Of a DNA stretch of 9,178 nucleotides, positions 1 to 5,415 are shown piece after piece; the first letter of the stretch is position 1, and every line of letters starts with the position of its first letter. Under the pieces are notes generated by a model. It saw nothing but the letters and a program-made list of their open reading frames with translations. It did no database searches and was not told the origin of the DNA. Source of the stretch: an uncultured Pirellulales bacterium (GTDB taxonomy: Bacteria; Planctomycetota; Planctomycetia; Pirellulales; Lacipirellulaceae); contig CAMYJY010000068.1 of assembly GCA_947258835.1 (NCBI GenBank), positions 1-9,178 of the forward strand, read 5' to 3'. The translations under genes were made by a program, and so were the position numbers.

Positions 1-18
1 TCCTATTTCGGTTTTATG

Positions 19-83
19 CTCACGGAGACACAGAGGCACGGAGAGAAAATCTTGCTTTCTCTGTGTCTCTGTGGCTCCGTGAG
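19..83. repeat. Imperfect inverted repeat (hairpin element)
   Basis: Two 25-nt arms, 19-43 and 59-83, are reverse complements except at three positions, and two of those three can form G-U pairs in RNA from the plus strand. The loop is about 15 nt. The arms are built on alternating GAGACACAGAGGCAC-like motifs. From general knowledge, sequences of this type recur as dispersed intergenic hairpins in many environmental bacterial genomes, but only one copy lies in this window. It is followed by about 110 bp with no recognisable gene before the next hairpin. Confidence 0.75.
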
Positions 84-192
84 AAATGAATTCCAACGAC
101 TTTTGCTATCCATGCTGTCACCCTAAGCCGGACGCTCTCTATCGCCCACCGGCTAATTTGTGGGGAGGGCTCTCTTGGGTGCAGATCAATTT

Positions 193-236
193 ACTTCTGA
201 AAGAACGGCCTCCGGCCGTTTTTTCAGAAACTGCAG
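193..236. repeat. 44-bp hairpin repeat, copy 1 (probable terminator of the anti-sigma kinase gene)
   Basis: This 44-bp sequence is identical to 4099-4142. It contains a 16-bp stem (196-211 against 215-230, one G-T wobble) closed by a 3-nt loop. The GC-rich core AACGGCC/GGCCGTT is followed by a T run on the plus strand and by a weaker T-rich stretch on the minus strand, so it may terminate in both directions. It directly abuts the stop codon (237-239) of the minus-strand kinase gene, which suggests it ends that transcript. An alternative is a mobile palindromic repeat of REP type. Confidence 0.8.
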
Positions 237-662
237 CTACCGAACATCCCGCAGCTTTTCCATGGTCAGGCAGCTGCCGTTTTGGCTCAGTTCGACGGAG
301 TTCATGTAGGCGCGAATCAGGGCCAGTCCGCGACCTCCCGGGGCCTCAAGATTTTCAGGAGAACAGCAGTCGGGGATGACTGCGGGGGTGTAGCCGGCCC
401 CCTCATCACGGATCGCTGCCCAAAAGCGCTCGGCGGACAGCTGACACTCCACGTGGACCTGCTTCTGGGAATCAAGCCTATTGCCATGGCGGATGGCATT
501 GCTGATCGATTCCTCCAGGGCCATGTGGATGCCAAAGAGGTGGGAGCTTTCCCAGCCCAGGGCTCGCAGCTGGTCCAGGATTTCTTGGACGAAATCTTGG
601 TAGGCCGACAGCGAGCTGGGTAAGGCTTTGATGATGGTTTCGTGCGCCGTGTCGCGAGGCAT
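237..662 (-). CDS. Anti-sigma factor / serine-protein kinase, GHKL ATPase fold (RsbW/SpoIIAB-like)
   Basis: This 141-aa protein is about the usual size of a stand-alone RsbW/SpoIIAB kinase. The GHKL ATP-binding boxes are visible. The N box is ALEESISNAIRHGN (residues 48-61, with E50, E51 and N55). The G1 box is RDEGAGY (85-91, with D86, G88 and G90). A G2-like glycine cluster, APGGRGLALI, lies at 107-116. Family members bind a partner sigma factor or another output protein and inactivate a STAS antagonist by phosphorylating a serine. The STAS gene lies 63 bp upstream on the same strand, so the pair probably forms one operon. The ATG at 662 gives the standard domain length; no convincing Shine-Dalgarno is visible. 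The partner output is not in the window, and in planctomycetes such kinases may act on response regulators or PP2C proteins instead of a sigma factor. Confidence 0.88.
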   Translation of the reverse strand: MPRDTAHETIIKALPSSLSAYQDFVQEILDQLRALGWESSHLFGIHMALEESISNAIRHGNRLDSQKQVHVECQLSAERFWAAIRDEGAGYTPAVIPDCCSPENLEAPGGRGLALIRAYMNSVELSQNGSCLTMEKLRDVR

Positions 663-725
663 ATCTTTGCTGGAGTAATGACTGTGCGGACGTAGGCGAT
701 CTGTGGGGGCTCGCGGACGACTTGG

Positions 726-1079
726 TTACAGGACGGCCAAAGCGTCTGCCTCACTATCCTTAATCTGAAAAAGTTTGTTGAGGTTGGTGATGGCAAAGAC
801 CTGAAATATTTCCGGCGAAATATCAGTGAGTATCAATTCCGCCGCTTGTTGCTTGGACTTTTTCTCAAAGGTGATCAGCTTGCCCAAGGCGGCGCTGGAG
901 AGAAATTCCACGCTCGAAAAACTCAGGATGAGCTTCTTGCGATTATCTTTTTCGACGAGGTCAAATAGCTCCTGCCCCAACTCTTGAATGGTTTGGGGAT
1001 CGATGATCTTCTCGTCTTTTAAGCGAATCACACTCACATCCGCCGATTCGCTAACTTCAATATGATTTAAGTTTGTCAT
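726..1079 (-). CDS. STAS-domain anti-sigma factor antagonist (RsbV/SpoIIAA-like)
   Basis: This 117-aa protein is one complete STAS domain. The conserved segment VEFLSSAALGKLI (residues 57-69) corresponds to the phosphorylation loop of SpoIIAA/RsbV, with S62 aligned to the phosphorylated serine. The usual Asp before the Ser pair is Leu here. Unphosphorylated antagonists bind the kinase and free its partner; the kinase gene follows 63 bp downstream. The frame stays open up to a TTG at 1361, but I chose the ATG at 1079. It gives a standard STAS length, the upstream peptide resembles no part of the domain, and that TTG is itself part of a strong TTGACA promoter box. No clear Shine-Dalgarno precedes the ATG. 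Confidence 0.87.
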   Translation of the reverse strand: MTNLNHIEVSESADVSVIRLKDEKIIDPQTIQELGQELFDLVEKDNRKKLILSFSSVEFLSSAALGKLITFEKKSKQQAAELILTDISPEIFQVFAITNLNKLFQIKDSEADALAVL

Positions 1080-1197
1080 GTTGGTGGTTGCCCAAGGGAT
1101 TGCTTGCCGGATGAGATATCCCTGGCCAGATAAAATCTGAGCAGGGAAGTTTGCCCATGCCTGGACGCTCATTTCCCGGATGGCGTCGGCTGGACGT

Positions 1198-1225
1198 ACT
1201 CTGGGGTTCAGACTCTGGGGTTCAG
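1198..1225. repeat. Perfect tandem duplication of a 14-bp unit
   Basis: The unit ACTCTGGGGTTCAG occurs twice head to tail, at 1198-1211 and 1212-1225. It lies in the leader of the STAS gene. The unit length is not a multiple of three, so it would shift any reading frame, which supports the region being non-coding. Confidence 0.85.
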
Positions 1226-1266
1226 AGTGGTGCGCACGCAGGTGCTCCACTGCCAGATTTTGTGGG

Positions 1267-1298
1267 CTGGAATACCAGTACGTGGCCTGAAATACCAG
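1267..1298. promoter_or_regulatory. Two dyad motifs spaced 20 bp apart (possible operator)
   Basis: CTGGAATACCAG at 1267-1278 and CTGAAATACCAG at 1287-1298 differ at one base. The first is a perfect CTGG/CCAG dyad around AATA. Their starts are 20 bp apart, about two helical turns, and they lie just downstream of the predicted minus-strand promoter. This fits a repressor or dimeric regulator site, but no regulator is identified and it may be coincidence. Confidence 0.3.
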
Positions 1299-1333
1299 CA
1301 CCGCCAGCACGACACGCCCAAACCCCGCTACCG

Positions 1334-1361
1334 ATGATATCGGCACAGCACGCGGTGTCAA
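1334..1361 (-). promoter_or_regulatory. Sigma70-type promoter for the STAS / anti-sigma kinase pair
   Basis: On the minus strand a perfect -35 box TTGACA (1356-1361) is followed by a 16-bp spacer and a -10 box TATCAT (1334-1339), five of six matches to consensus. Transcription would start near 1327, leaving a leader of roughly 250 nt before the STAS ATG at 1079. The promoter begins 9 bp beyond the stop codon of the preceding gene, so the pair can be expressed independently of it. Confidence 0.65.
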
Positions 1362-1370
1362 GCTGCCGCC

Positions 1371-1859
1371 CTATTGGATCTGTTCCGGGAGCGGGGGCTG
1401 GGAGACCGATTTGTAAACCGCCCGGCTAATCAAGATGTAGTTCTGGTCCACAAACTCCGTGACCAAACCATCGACATGCCAGCGGATCGACTCCGCGTCC
1501 TCGGCACCCTTGAGCACCCGCACGACACGTTCCAGGTTCAGGTTGGGGAGACCGCCCAGTTCTCGGCCGTTCTCGGTGACAAATGTGGCCTTACCACCAT
1601 CCAGCCGAAAAAAACCGACCTGGTTGTTGATCTTCGTGCCCTCCCGCAAACGGTATTGGTCGGCGGGATTTGTCCGGTGAGAGCTATGCAACTCTTGCTG
1701 CATGGTTGTTTTGGCATAATACAAATCGGAACTGTTGGAAGGCGGGCTGGCAGCGGGGTCGTCACCAGCTGCGCTGCGTAGGCCGGTCAGGCCCAGGCAA
1801 ATCACGCCTAGCCCCGCCAACAACGTCCAACCAAGACCCGTGCGGCGACCGTTCTGCAT
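1371..1859 (-). CDS. Uncharacterised membrane-anchored or exported protein
   Basis: This 162-aa protein has a basic N terminus (MQNGRRTG) and a hydrophobic stretch at about residues 9-27, ending near SAAG. That reads as an uncleaved anchor or a signal peptide. A Ser/Pro-rich linker follows. The C-terminal domain (about 65-152) is beta-rich, with VGFFRLDGGKATFV, a GGLPNLNLERV segment, an IRWHVDGLVTEF segment and NYILISRAV near the end. I do not recognise a catalytic motif; the style resembles small planctomycete hypothetical proteins. The ATG at 1859 is chosen because it puts the hydrophobic segment at the N terminus and has GGGAG about 10 bases upstream. An ATG at 1910 and a TTG at 1958 are in-frame alternatives that add a polar extension. 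Confidence 0.75.
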   Translation of the reverse strand: MQNGRRTGLGWTLLAGLGVICLGLTGLRSAAGDDPAASPPSNSSDLYYAKTTMQQELHSSHRTNPADQYRLREGTKINNQVGFFRLDGGKATFVTENGRELGGLPNLNLERVVRVLKGAEDAESIRWHVDGLVTEFVDQNYILISRAVYKSVSQPPLPEQIQ

Positions 1860-1941
1860 GGTCCTCTGCTCCCGGCGGGCGGGCAATTGCGGTTTATTTT
1901 GAGCGATCATGGGACCGGTGTTGGGCAGGTAAGGGTTTGTC

Positions 1942-2013
1942 AAATTCAGTACTTCCAAATTCCCGCCCGTTCCACCAAGGGCCCGCGCCCGATAAGCCGC
2001 CCGGGAACCGACG
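1942..2013. repeat. Direct repeat of about 70 bp, copy A
   Basis: This segment aligns with 2331-2400 over its whole length with a few substitutions and short gaps. Shared blocks include CAGTACTTCCAAATTCC and GATAAGCCGCCCGGGAA. Copy A lies between the 3' end of the 95-aa gene and the 5' end of the 162-aa gene. Its right part is the left arm and loop of the strong hairpin at 1983-2027. Read on the minus strand, both copies lie upstream of a gene, so they could carry a shared promoter or regulatory site; a dispersed palindromic repeat is the alternative. Confidence 0.8.
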
Positions 2014-2027
2014 CTTATCGGGCGCGG
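1983..2027 (-). terminator. Strong hairpin abutting the stop codon of the 95-aa membrane protein gene
   Basis: Arms 1983-1997 and 2013-2027 form a perfect 15-bp GC-rich inverted repeat around a 15-nt loop. The hairpin ends at the base next to the stop codon (2028-2030) of the minus-strand gene, so it would fold directly behind the ribosome stop. There is no T run after it on either strand, so it is either a non-canonical terminator, an RNA-stabilising 3' structure, or simply the palindromic core of the repeat family. Confidence 0.6.
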
Positions 2028-2315
2028 CTAGCCAGGTTTGGGCATGGCCAGGCTATGGAACATCAATACGCAACCGAGCGAAATCAGGCACCATCCCAGC
2101 CAATTGGGCGGATGAATCACCTTGTTGGGCAGTGCTCCCACGCCGCTGGCAAAAGAAACCAGGGCTCCCTCCGACGTGGCGGAGGAATGCGTGCGTTCTG
2201 CCAAAAAGCGTGTTGCGTCTGGGGTCAATACGTAGGCGCTCACCATCCGCACCTGCAGTCCCAGCAACAAGACAAAGACGCCCAAAAAAAAGTACTGATT
2301 GCGATTGAATTCCAC
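2028..2315 (-). CDS. Small two-helix membrane protein, uncharacterised
   Basis: This 95-aa protein has a hydrophobic helix near the N terminus (YFFLGVFVLLLGLQV, about residues 8-22) and another near the C terminus (WLGWCLISLGCVLMF). Between them is a loop of about 45 residues, including YVLTPDATRFLAER. The predicted topology is two transmembrane helices with the loop outside the membrane. I recognise no known family. The start is a GTG at 2315, preceded by AAAAAGG with a spacing of about 7, which is the best Shine-Dalgarno for this frame; another GTG at 2354 would put the start inside the upstream direct repeat. The gene is bracketed by two copies of that repeat. It is the first of four minus-strand genes and diverges from the exporter operon. 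Confidence 0.7.
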   Translation of the reverse strand: MEFNRNQYFFLGVFVLLLGLQVRMVSAYVLTPDATRFLAERTHSSATSEGALVSFASGVGALPNKVIHPPNWLGWCLISLGCVLMFHSLAMPKPG

Positions 2316-2330
2316 GGCGTTACCTTTTTC

Positions 2331-2400
2331 AATTTCAGTACTTCCAAATTCCACCCGTTCTCACCAAGGACCGGGGCGATAAGCCGCCCGGGAATCGACG
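2331..2400. repeat. Direct repeat of about 70 bp, copy B (decayed hairpin)
   Basis: This is the partner of 1942-2013. It keeps the CAGTACTTCCAAATTCC and GATAAGCCGCCCGGGAA blocks. The right arm of the hairpin is lost or displaced: after 2400 the sequence continues TTATTAGTCTGCTTAT instead of the perfect complement seen in copy A. It ends about 16 bp upstream of the GTG of the 95-aa gene, so it occupies that gene's promoter and leader position on the minus strand. Confidence 0.8.
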
Positions 2401-2675
2401 TTATTAGTCTGCTTATGGGGCCAAACTTGTTGTCTTTGCGTCAAATTTAGCGACCAACGGGAGCGGGCAAACGTTTTCCGAGCGGCAGCTCGCATTGGTT
2501 CGAGGCCCGGGCCTCGTTAGCAACGAGCACTCGGGTCGACTGCATGGGCCAAATTTAGAACTACTCAATTTATCGAACAGGCTGTGGCCCAACATCAGCT
2601 GCGGGTGACAACGGGTAGTCGTGCCGGTCGTAAGAGGGGTATCGATGATGCCGGTTTGCCGACAAGCGGTTTTTC
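2401..2675. other. Divergent gene-free region with stacked hairpins
   Basis: I find no credible gene between the minus-strand 95-aa gene and the exporter operon. The region holds three adjacent inverted repeats: 2479-2492 (CGAGC, 4-nt loop, GCTCG), a perfect 16-bp palindrome at 2501-2516 (centre GGCCCGGGCC), and 2513-2527 (CTCGTT, 3-nt loop, AACGAG). The last two share bases and cannot both form. Two similar GGCCAAA-containing segments lie at about 2419 and 2547. It presumably carries the control region of the operon. Confidence 0.55.
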
Positions 2676-2704
2676 TTGACAGGCTGCTCCCAGTAAACCA
2701 TCCT
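2676..2704 (+). promoter_or_regulatory. Candidate promoter of the exporter operon
   Basis: A perfect TTGACA (2676-2681) is followed after 17 bp by CATCCT (2699-2704). The latter is a poor -10 box, so the call rests mainly on the -35 match and on its position 45-70 bp upstream of the first exporter gene. Confidence 0.35.
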
Positions 2705-2747
2705 GGAAAGGTTACTTTCACGGGTGGAAAACAAGAGATCAGGTCCG

Positions 2748-4106
2748 ATGCGTCGTGCACATGCTGCCATTTTTCGACGGGCCTGTCTGGGGCTTGCTTG
2801 CTGCGCGCTCTGGGCGGGGTGCCGGGAGGGGCCGGCGGAAAATCCGCAGCGTCCTCTTCCGCGCACCGTCTACGCGCTGGGGCATCTGCAGCCGGCAACG
2901 GGTGTGATCGAGATCCGCGCCACACCAGGAGATCGCCTCCAAAGCCTGGCCGCAGGCGTGGCCGAAAACCGGCTGGTCCCCGCCGATGGAATTTTGGGCG
3001 TGCTCGACAGCTATGCCATCGGGCAGGCGCAGCTCTTGGCGCTGGAGCAAAAAAAGCGGTTGGCCTCCCAACAGCATCAGCACCAACAACAATTGGCCGT
3101 GGCCCAACTGGCCCAGGCCAAGGCTTCCCGAGCCCAGGCCGAAGCCAAGCAGCACGAAGTGCTGTTGCAAGAAGACAAACTGCACGTGATGGCGGAAACG
3201 ATGCGTTTGGAGCAGACGGAGTATGCGACGCTGCAGCAGTTGGGGGCCGAGGATGCAGAATTGGTAACCCCGCACCAGCTGGCCAAGCAAAAGAATAAGC
3301 TCGATATGGCAACCCAAGAGTATCGCGCGGCCCAGGAGAGCTTCGTGATGGCCCAGTTGGCAGCCCGTGCCACCGTGCAGGCGGCCGAGGCCAGCTATCA
3401 GGTGGCCCAGCTTGCCGTGGCGCAGTCGCGTCGCGAGTTTGATGAGCAGCTCGAAGCCCAACTGCTAGAGCAAGAGATTAAGGTGGCTGCGGAGACGCTC
3501 AAGCGCTCGCTCTTGCTAGCTCCCAAGTATTCCCAGGCCGCTGTGGATCAGCTGCTGCACCGCTCGGAGCCGCCGTCCGCCACTCCCGCGGCCACGCAGC
3601 CCGCGTCGCCGGGCGGGCAACCGCGCTCTACGGTACTGAAGATTTTTTCGCGTGATGGCGAGATCATAACGCAAATGCCCATCATGCAATTGGCTGATTT
3701 GAGCCGGATGGTGTGTGTGGCGGAAGTTTATGAGGCGGATCGCAAGGAGCTGTCCGTGGGACAGCCGGTGATCATCCGCAGCCCGGCGTTTTCCGGAACG
3801 TTTGCCGATGGGCCGGTCGCTGCGCAGTCGCAGGGGCGCAGCGGGGGGATGCGGGGCCGCGTGGCCCGGATTGGACGCCTGATTGCCTCTCCCGGATTGA
3901 CCAACCGCAATCCGTTGGCCCCCGCGGATCGCAGTGTCGTGGAGGTGCTCATCGAGATCGATCCTGCTGCCCAGCAGGCAGCCGAGGGAGATGCCCTGCA
4001 GGCCCGCAAACCCGCAGCGCCAGGCCCCGGTCAGAGCGGGGATGCGCATGCGCAGGCGGCTAAAAACGTGGGGTTGCAGGTCACTGTAGAATTCATCCAC
4101 TTCTGA
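2748..4106 (+). CDS. DevB-family (HlyD-like) membrane fusion protein of an ABC exporter, probable lipoprotein
   Basis: This 452-aa periplasmic adaptor would link the inner-membrane transporter to an outer-membrane channel. A basic N terminus and hydrophobic segment end in ALWAGC, giving a lipidation candidate C25 (Trp at -3 is unusual). The first strand segment, RTVYALGHLQPATGVIEI, matches the start of DevB proteins. Residues 90-257 are a long Gln/Ala-rich coiled coil. LLLAP (254-259) and VLKIFSRDGEII (296-307) are the two halves of the lipoyl/barrel return, separated by a Pro/Ala/Thr-rich insert of about 35 residues. LADLSRMVCVAEVYEAD and the later ADRSVVEVLIEID are typical DevB C-terminal signatures. 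The ATG at 2748 is chosen for signal-peptide length; an in-frame GTG at 2724 adds eight residues. The stop codon lies inside the 44-bp hairpin repeat. Confidence 0.88.
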   Translation: MRRAHAAIFRRACLGLACCALWAGCREGPAENPQRPLPRTVYALGHLQPATGVIEIRATPGDRLQSLAAGVAENRLVPADGILGVLDSYAIGQAQLLALEQKKRLASQQHQHQQQLAVAQLAQAKASRAQAEAKQHEVLLQEDKLHVMAETMRLEQTEYATLQQLGAEDAELVTPHQLAKQKNKLDMATQEYRAAQESFVMAQLAARATVQAAEASYQVAQLAVAQSRREFDEQLEAQLLEQEIKVAAETLKRSLLLAPKYSQAAVDQLLHRSEPPSATPAATQPASPGGQPRSTVLKIFSRDGEIITQMPIMQLADLSRMVCVAEVYEADRKELSVGQPVIIRSPAFSGTFADGPVAAQSQGRSGGMRGRVARIGRLIASPGLTNRNPLAPADRSVVEVLIEIDPAAQQAAEGDALQARKPAAPGPGQSGDAHAQAAKNVGLQVTVEFIHF

Positions 4107-4142
4107 AAGAACGGCCTCCGGCCGTTTTTTCAGAAACTGCAG
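4099..4142. repeat. 44-bp hairpin repeat, copy 2 (inside the exporter operon)
   Basis: This is an exact copy of 193-236. It overlaps the last codons and stop (4104-4106) of the membrane fusion protein gene and ends 20 bp before the ATG of the first permease. On the plus strand the GC-rich core stem is followed by a run of six T, as in an intrinsic terminator. Full termination would silence the permeases and the ATPase, so partial read-through (attenuation setting subunit ratios) or an RNA processing/stability role is more likely. Confidence 0.8.
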
Positions 4143-4162
4143 ACCATCGGCAAAGGGCATTG

Positions 4163-5410
4163 ATGAACACCCCGCTGGCATGGAAGAATCTGTCGCACAA
4201 CCGCGTGCGCACCTGCATTGGTGTCGCCGGGGTGGGCTTCGCTGTCATCCTGATCTTCATGCAGCTGGGATTTCAGCGGGCAATTCGCAAAACGGCCACG
4301 CAGATTTACGATGCCTGGGAATTTGATTTGCTGATGCGCTCCCCCGCGTATTTGCATTTGACCGAACCCCGCGCGTTTCCTCGCAGCCGCGTCATGCAGG
4401 CGGCTTCTGTGCCCGAGGTGGCTGCCGCCCGCCCGTTTTACTTAGGGCTTAGCCAGTGGCAGGCGCCGATTCATGGAGATCTGCGCGCACCTCCCACCCA
4501 GCCGACGAACCCGGAAGACCCGGCTGGCGAGTGGCGGAGCATTATTACCATGGGGGCCGATCCCCACGACCCGGGGTTTGTCCGCCAGGATATTTGCCAG
4601 CTGGCCAGGCAACTGTCAGATCCCAGTTTTGTGTTGGTGGATTCCAAGTCCAAGCCCGAATATGGCCCGGTGAACAAACGGGTATTCAGTGCGCAAGACA
4701 TTGGCGTGGAGACGGCTTTGGGACCCCAGCGCGTGCGGATTGTCGGCTTGTTCGAACTTGGCACGGGCATGGCCAGCAATGGGGCCTGCCTGACAAGCCC
4801 GGCTGGGTACGTCCGCGCCTGCCCGTGGCAAACGATCGACGAGGTAAATTTTGGCTTGATTAAGCTACACGATCCGGCTGCCGCCGAGCAGGTCCGCGCG
4901 CGTTTGCTAGATATCTTGGGAATTCCCCCGCCCGGGGACCAGCCTGCGGCGCTGCGCACCAATACCGATGTGGAAATACTCACCCGGGAAGAGGTCAACG
5001 CGGTGGAAGAATACCGCTGGGTCGTCGAAACGCCCCTGGGGCAAATATTTACCCTTGGTGTGTGGGTGGCCCTGTTGGTGGGAGTGGCCATCGTATATCA
5101 GGTGCTGTCCACGGATATCGCCAACATGATGGGGGAGTATGCGACACTGAAAGCCATGGGCTACGGCAACAAATATTTGACCCAGGTTGTGCTCCAACAG
5201 TCCGTCCTGCTGGCGCTGGTGGGCTACGTGCCTTCCTGGGGCATCGCGCTCGGTTTGTACCACGTGATTGAAACAGCTTCCGGGATGCCGATGGCCATGT
5301 CGGCGGAAATGATGTTGATTGTGCTCTTGTTGGCGATTGGCATGTGTGTGCTTTCCGGCACGGCCGCCTTGCGTAAGTTGTATCAGGCCGACCCGGCTGA
5401 TTTATTTTGA
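4163..5410 (+). CDS. DevC/FtsX-like ABC exporter permease 1
   Basis: This 415-aa inner-membrane permease has the MacB/FtsX-type layout. One transmembrane helix lies at the N terminus (about 18-38, IGVAGVGFAVILIFMQLGF). A large extracytoplasmic domain of about 250 residues follows, then three C-terminal helices (about 296-318, 347-372 and 380-401). The TPLAWKNL opening, the GEYATLKAMGY coupling segment between helices 2 and 3, and the ADPADLF ending are DevC hallmarks. The start is the ATG at 4163 with AAGGG five bases upstream; a TTG one codon earlier is possible. It begins 56 bp after the membrane fusion protein gene and overlaps the region immediately before the second permease. It is paralogous to, but clearly diverged from, that permease, implying a heterodimer. 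Confidence 0.9.
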   Translation: MNTPLAWKNLSHNRVRTCIGVAGVGFAVILIFMQLGFQRAIRKTATQIYDAWEFDLLMRSPAYLHLTEPRAFPRSRVMQAASVPEVAAARPFYLGLSQWQAPIHGDLRAPPTQPTNPEDPAGEWRSIITMGADPHDPGFVRQDICQLARQLSDPSFVLVDSKSKPEYGPVNKRVFSAQDIGVETALGPQRVRIVGLFELGTGMASNGACLTSPAGYVRACPWQTIDEVNFGLIKLHDPAAAEQVRARLLDILGIPPPGDQPAALRTNTDVEILTREEVNAVEEYRWVVETPLGQIFTLGVWVALLVGVAIVYQVLSTDIANMMGEYATLKAMGYGNKYLTQVVLQQSVLLALVGYVPSWGIALGLYHVIETASGMPMAMSAEMMLIVLLLAIGMCVLSGTAALRKLYQADPADLF

Positions 5411-5415
5411 TTCTC

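Noticed and set aside
1080..1361. In-frame N-terminal extension of the STAS protein (start TTG at 1361), with a hydrophobic stretch
   Set aside because: The TTG is the first part of a TTGACA promoter box, the region holds a 14-bp duplication that would shift a frame, and STAS antagonists need no such extension.
1938..1943. Minus-strand TTGACA upstream of the 162-aa protein gene
   Set aside because: No acceptable -10 box occurs at 15-18 bp spacing.
2580..2680. Possible tRNA or small RNA in the region before the exporter operon
   Set aside because: No cloverleaf arms or conserved T-loop found; only scattered short inverted repeats.
2413..3461. Long minus-strand open frames opposite the membrane fusion protein gene
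   Set aside because: They are shadows of the GC-rich plus-strand gene; their products are low-complexity (Pro/Arg/Ala- or Leu/Gly-rich) with no family likeness.
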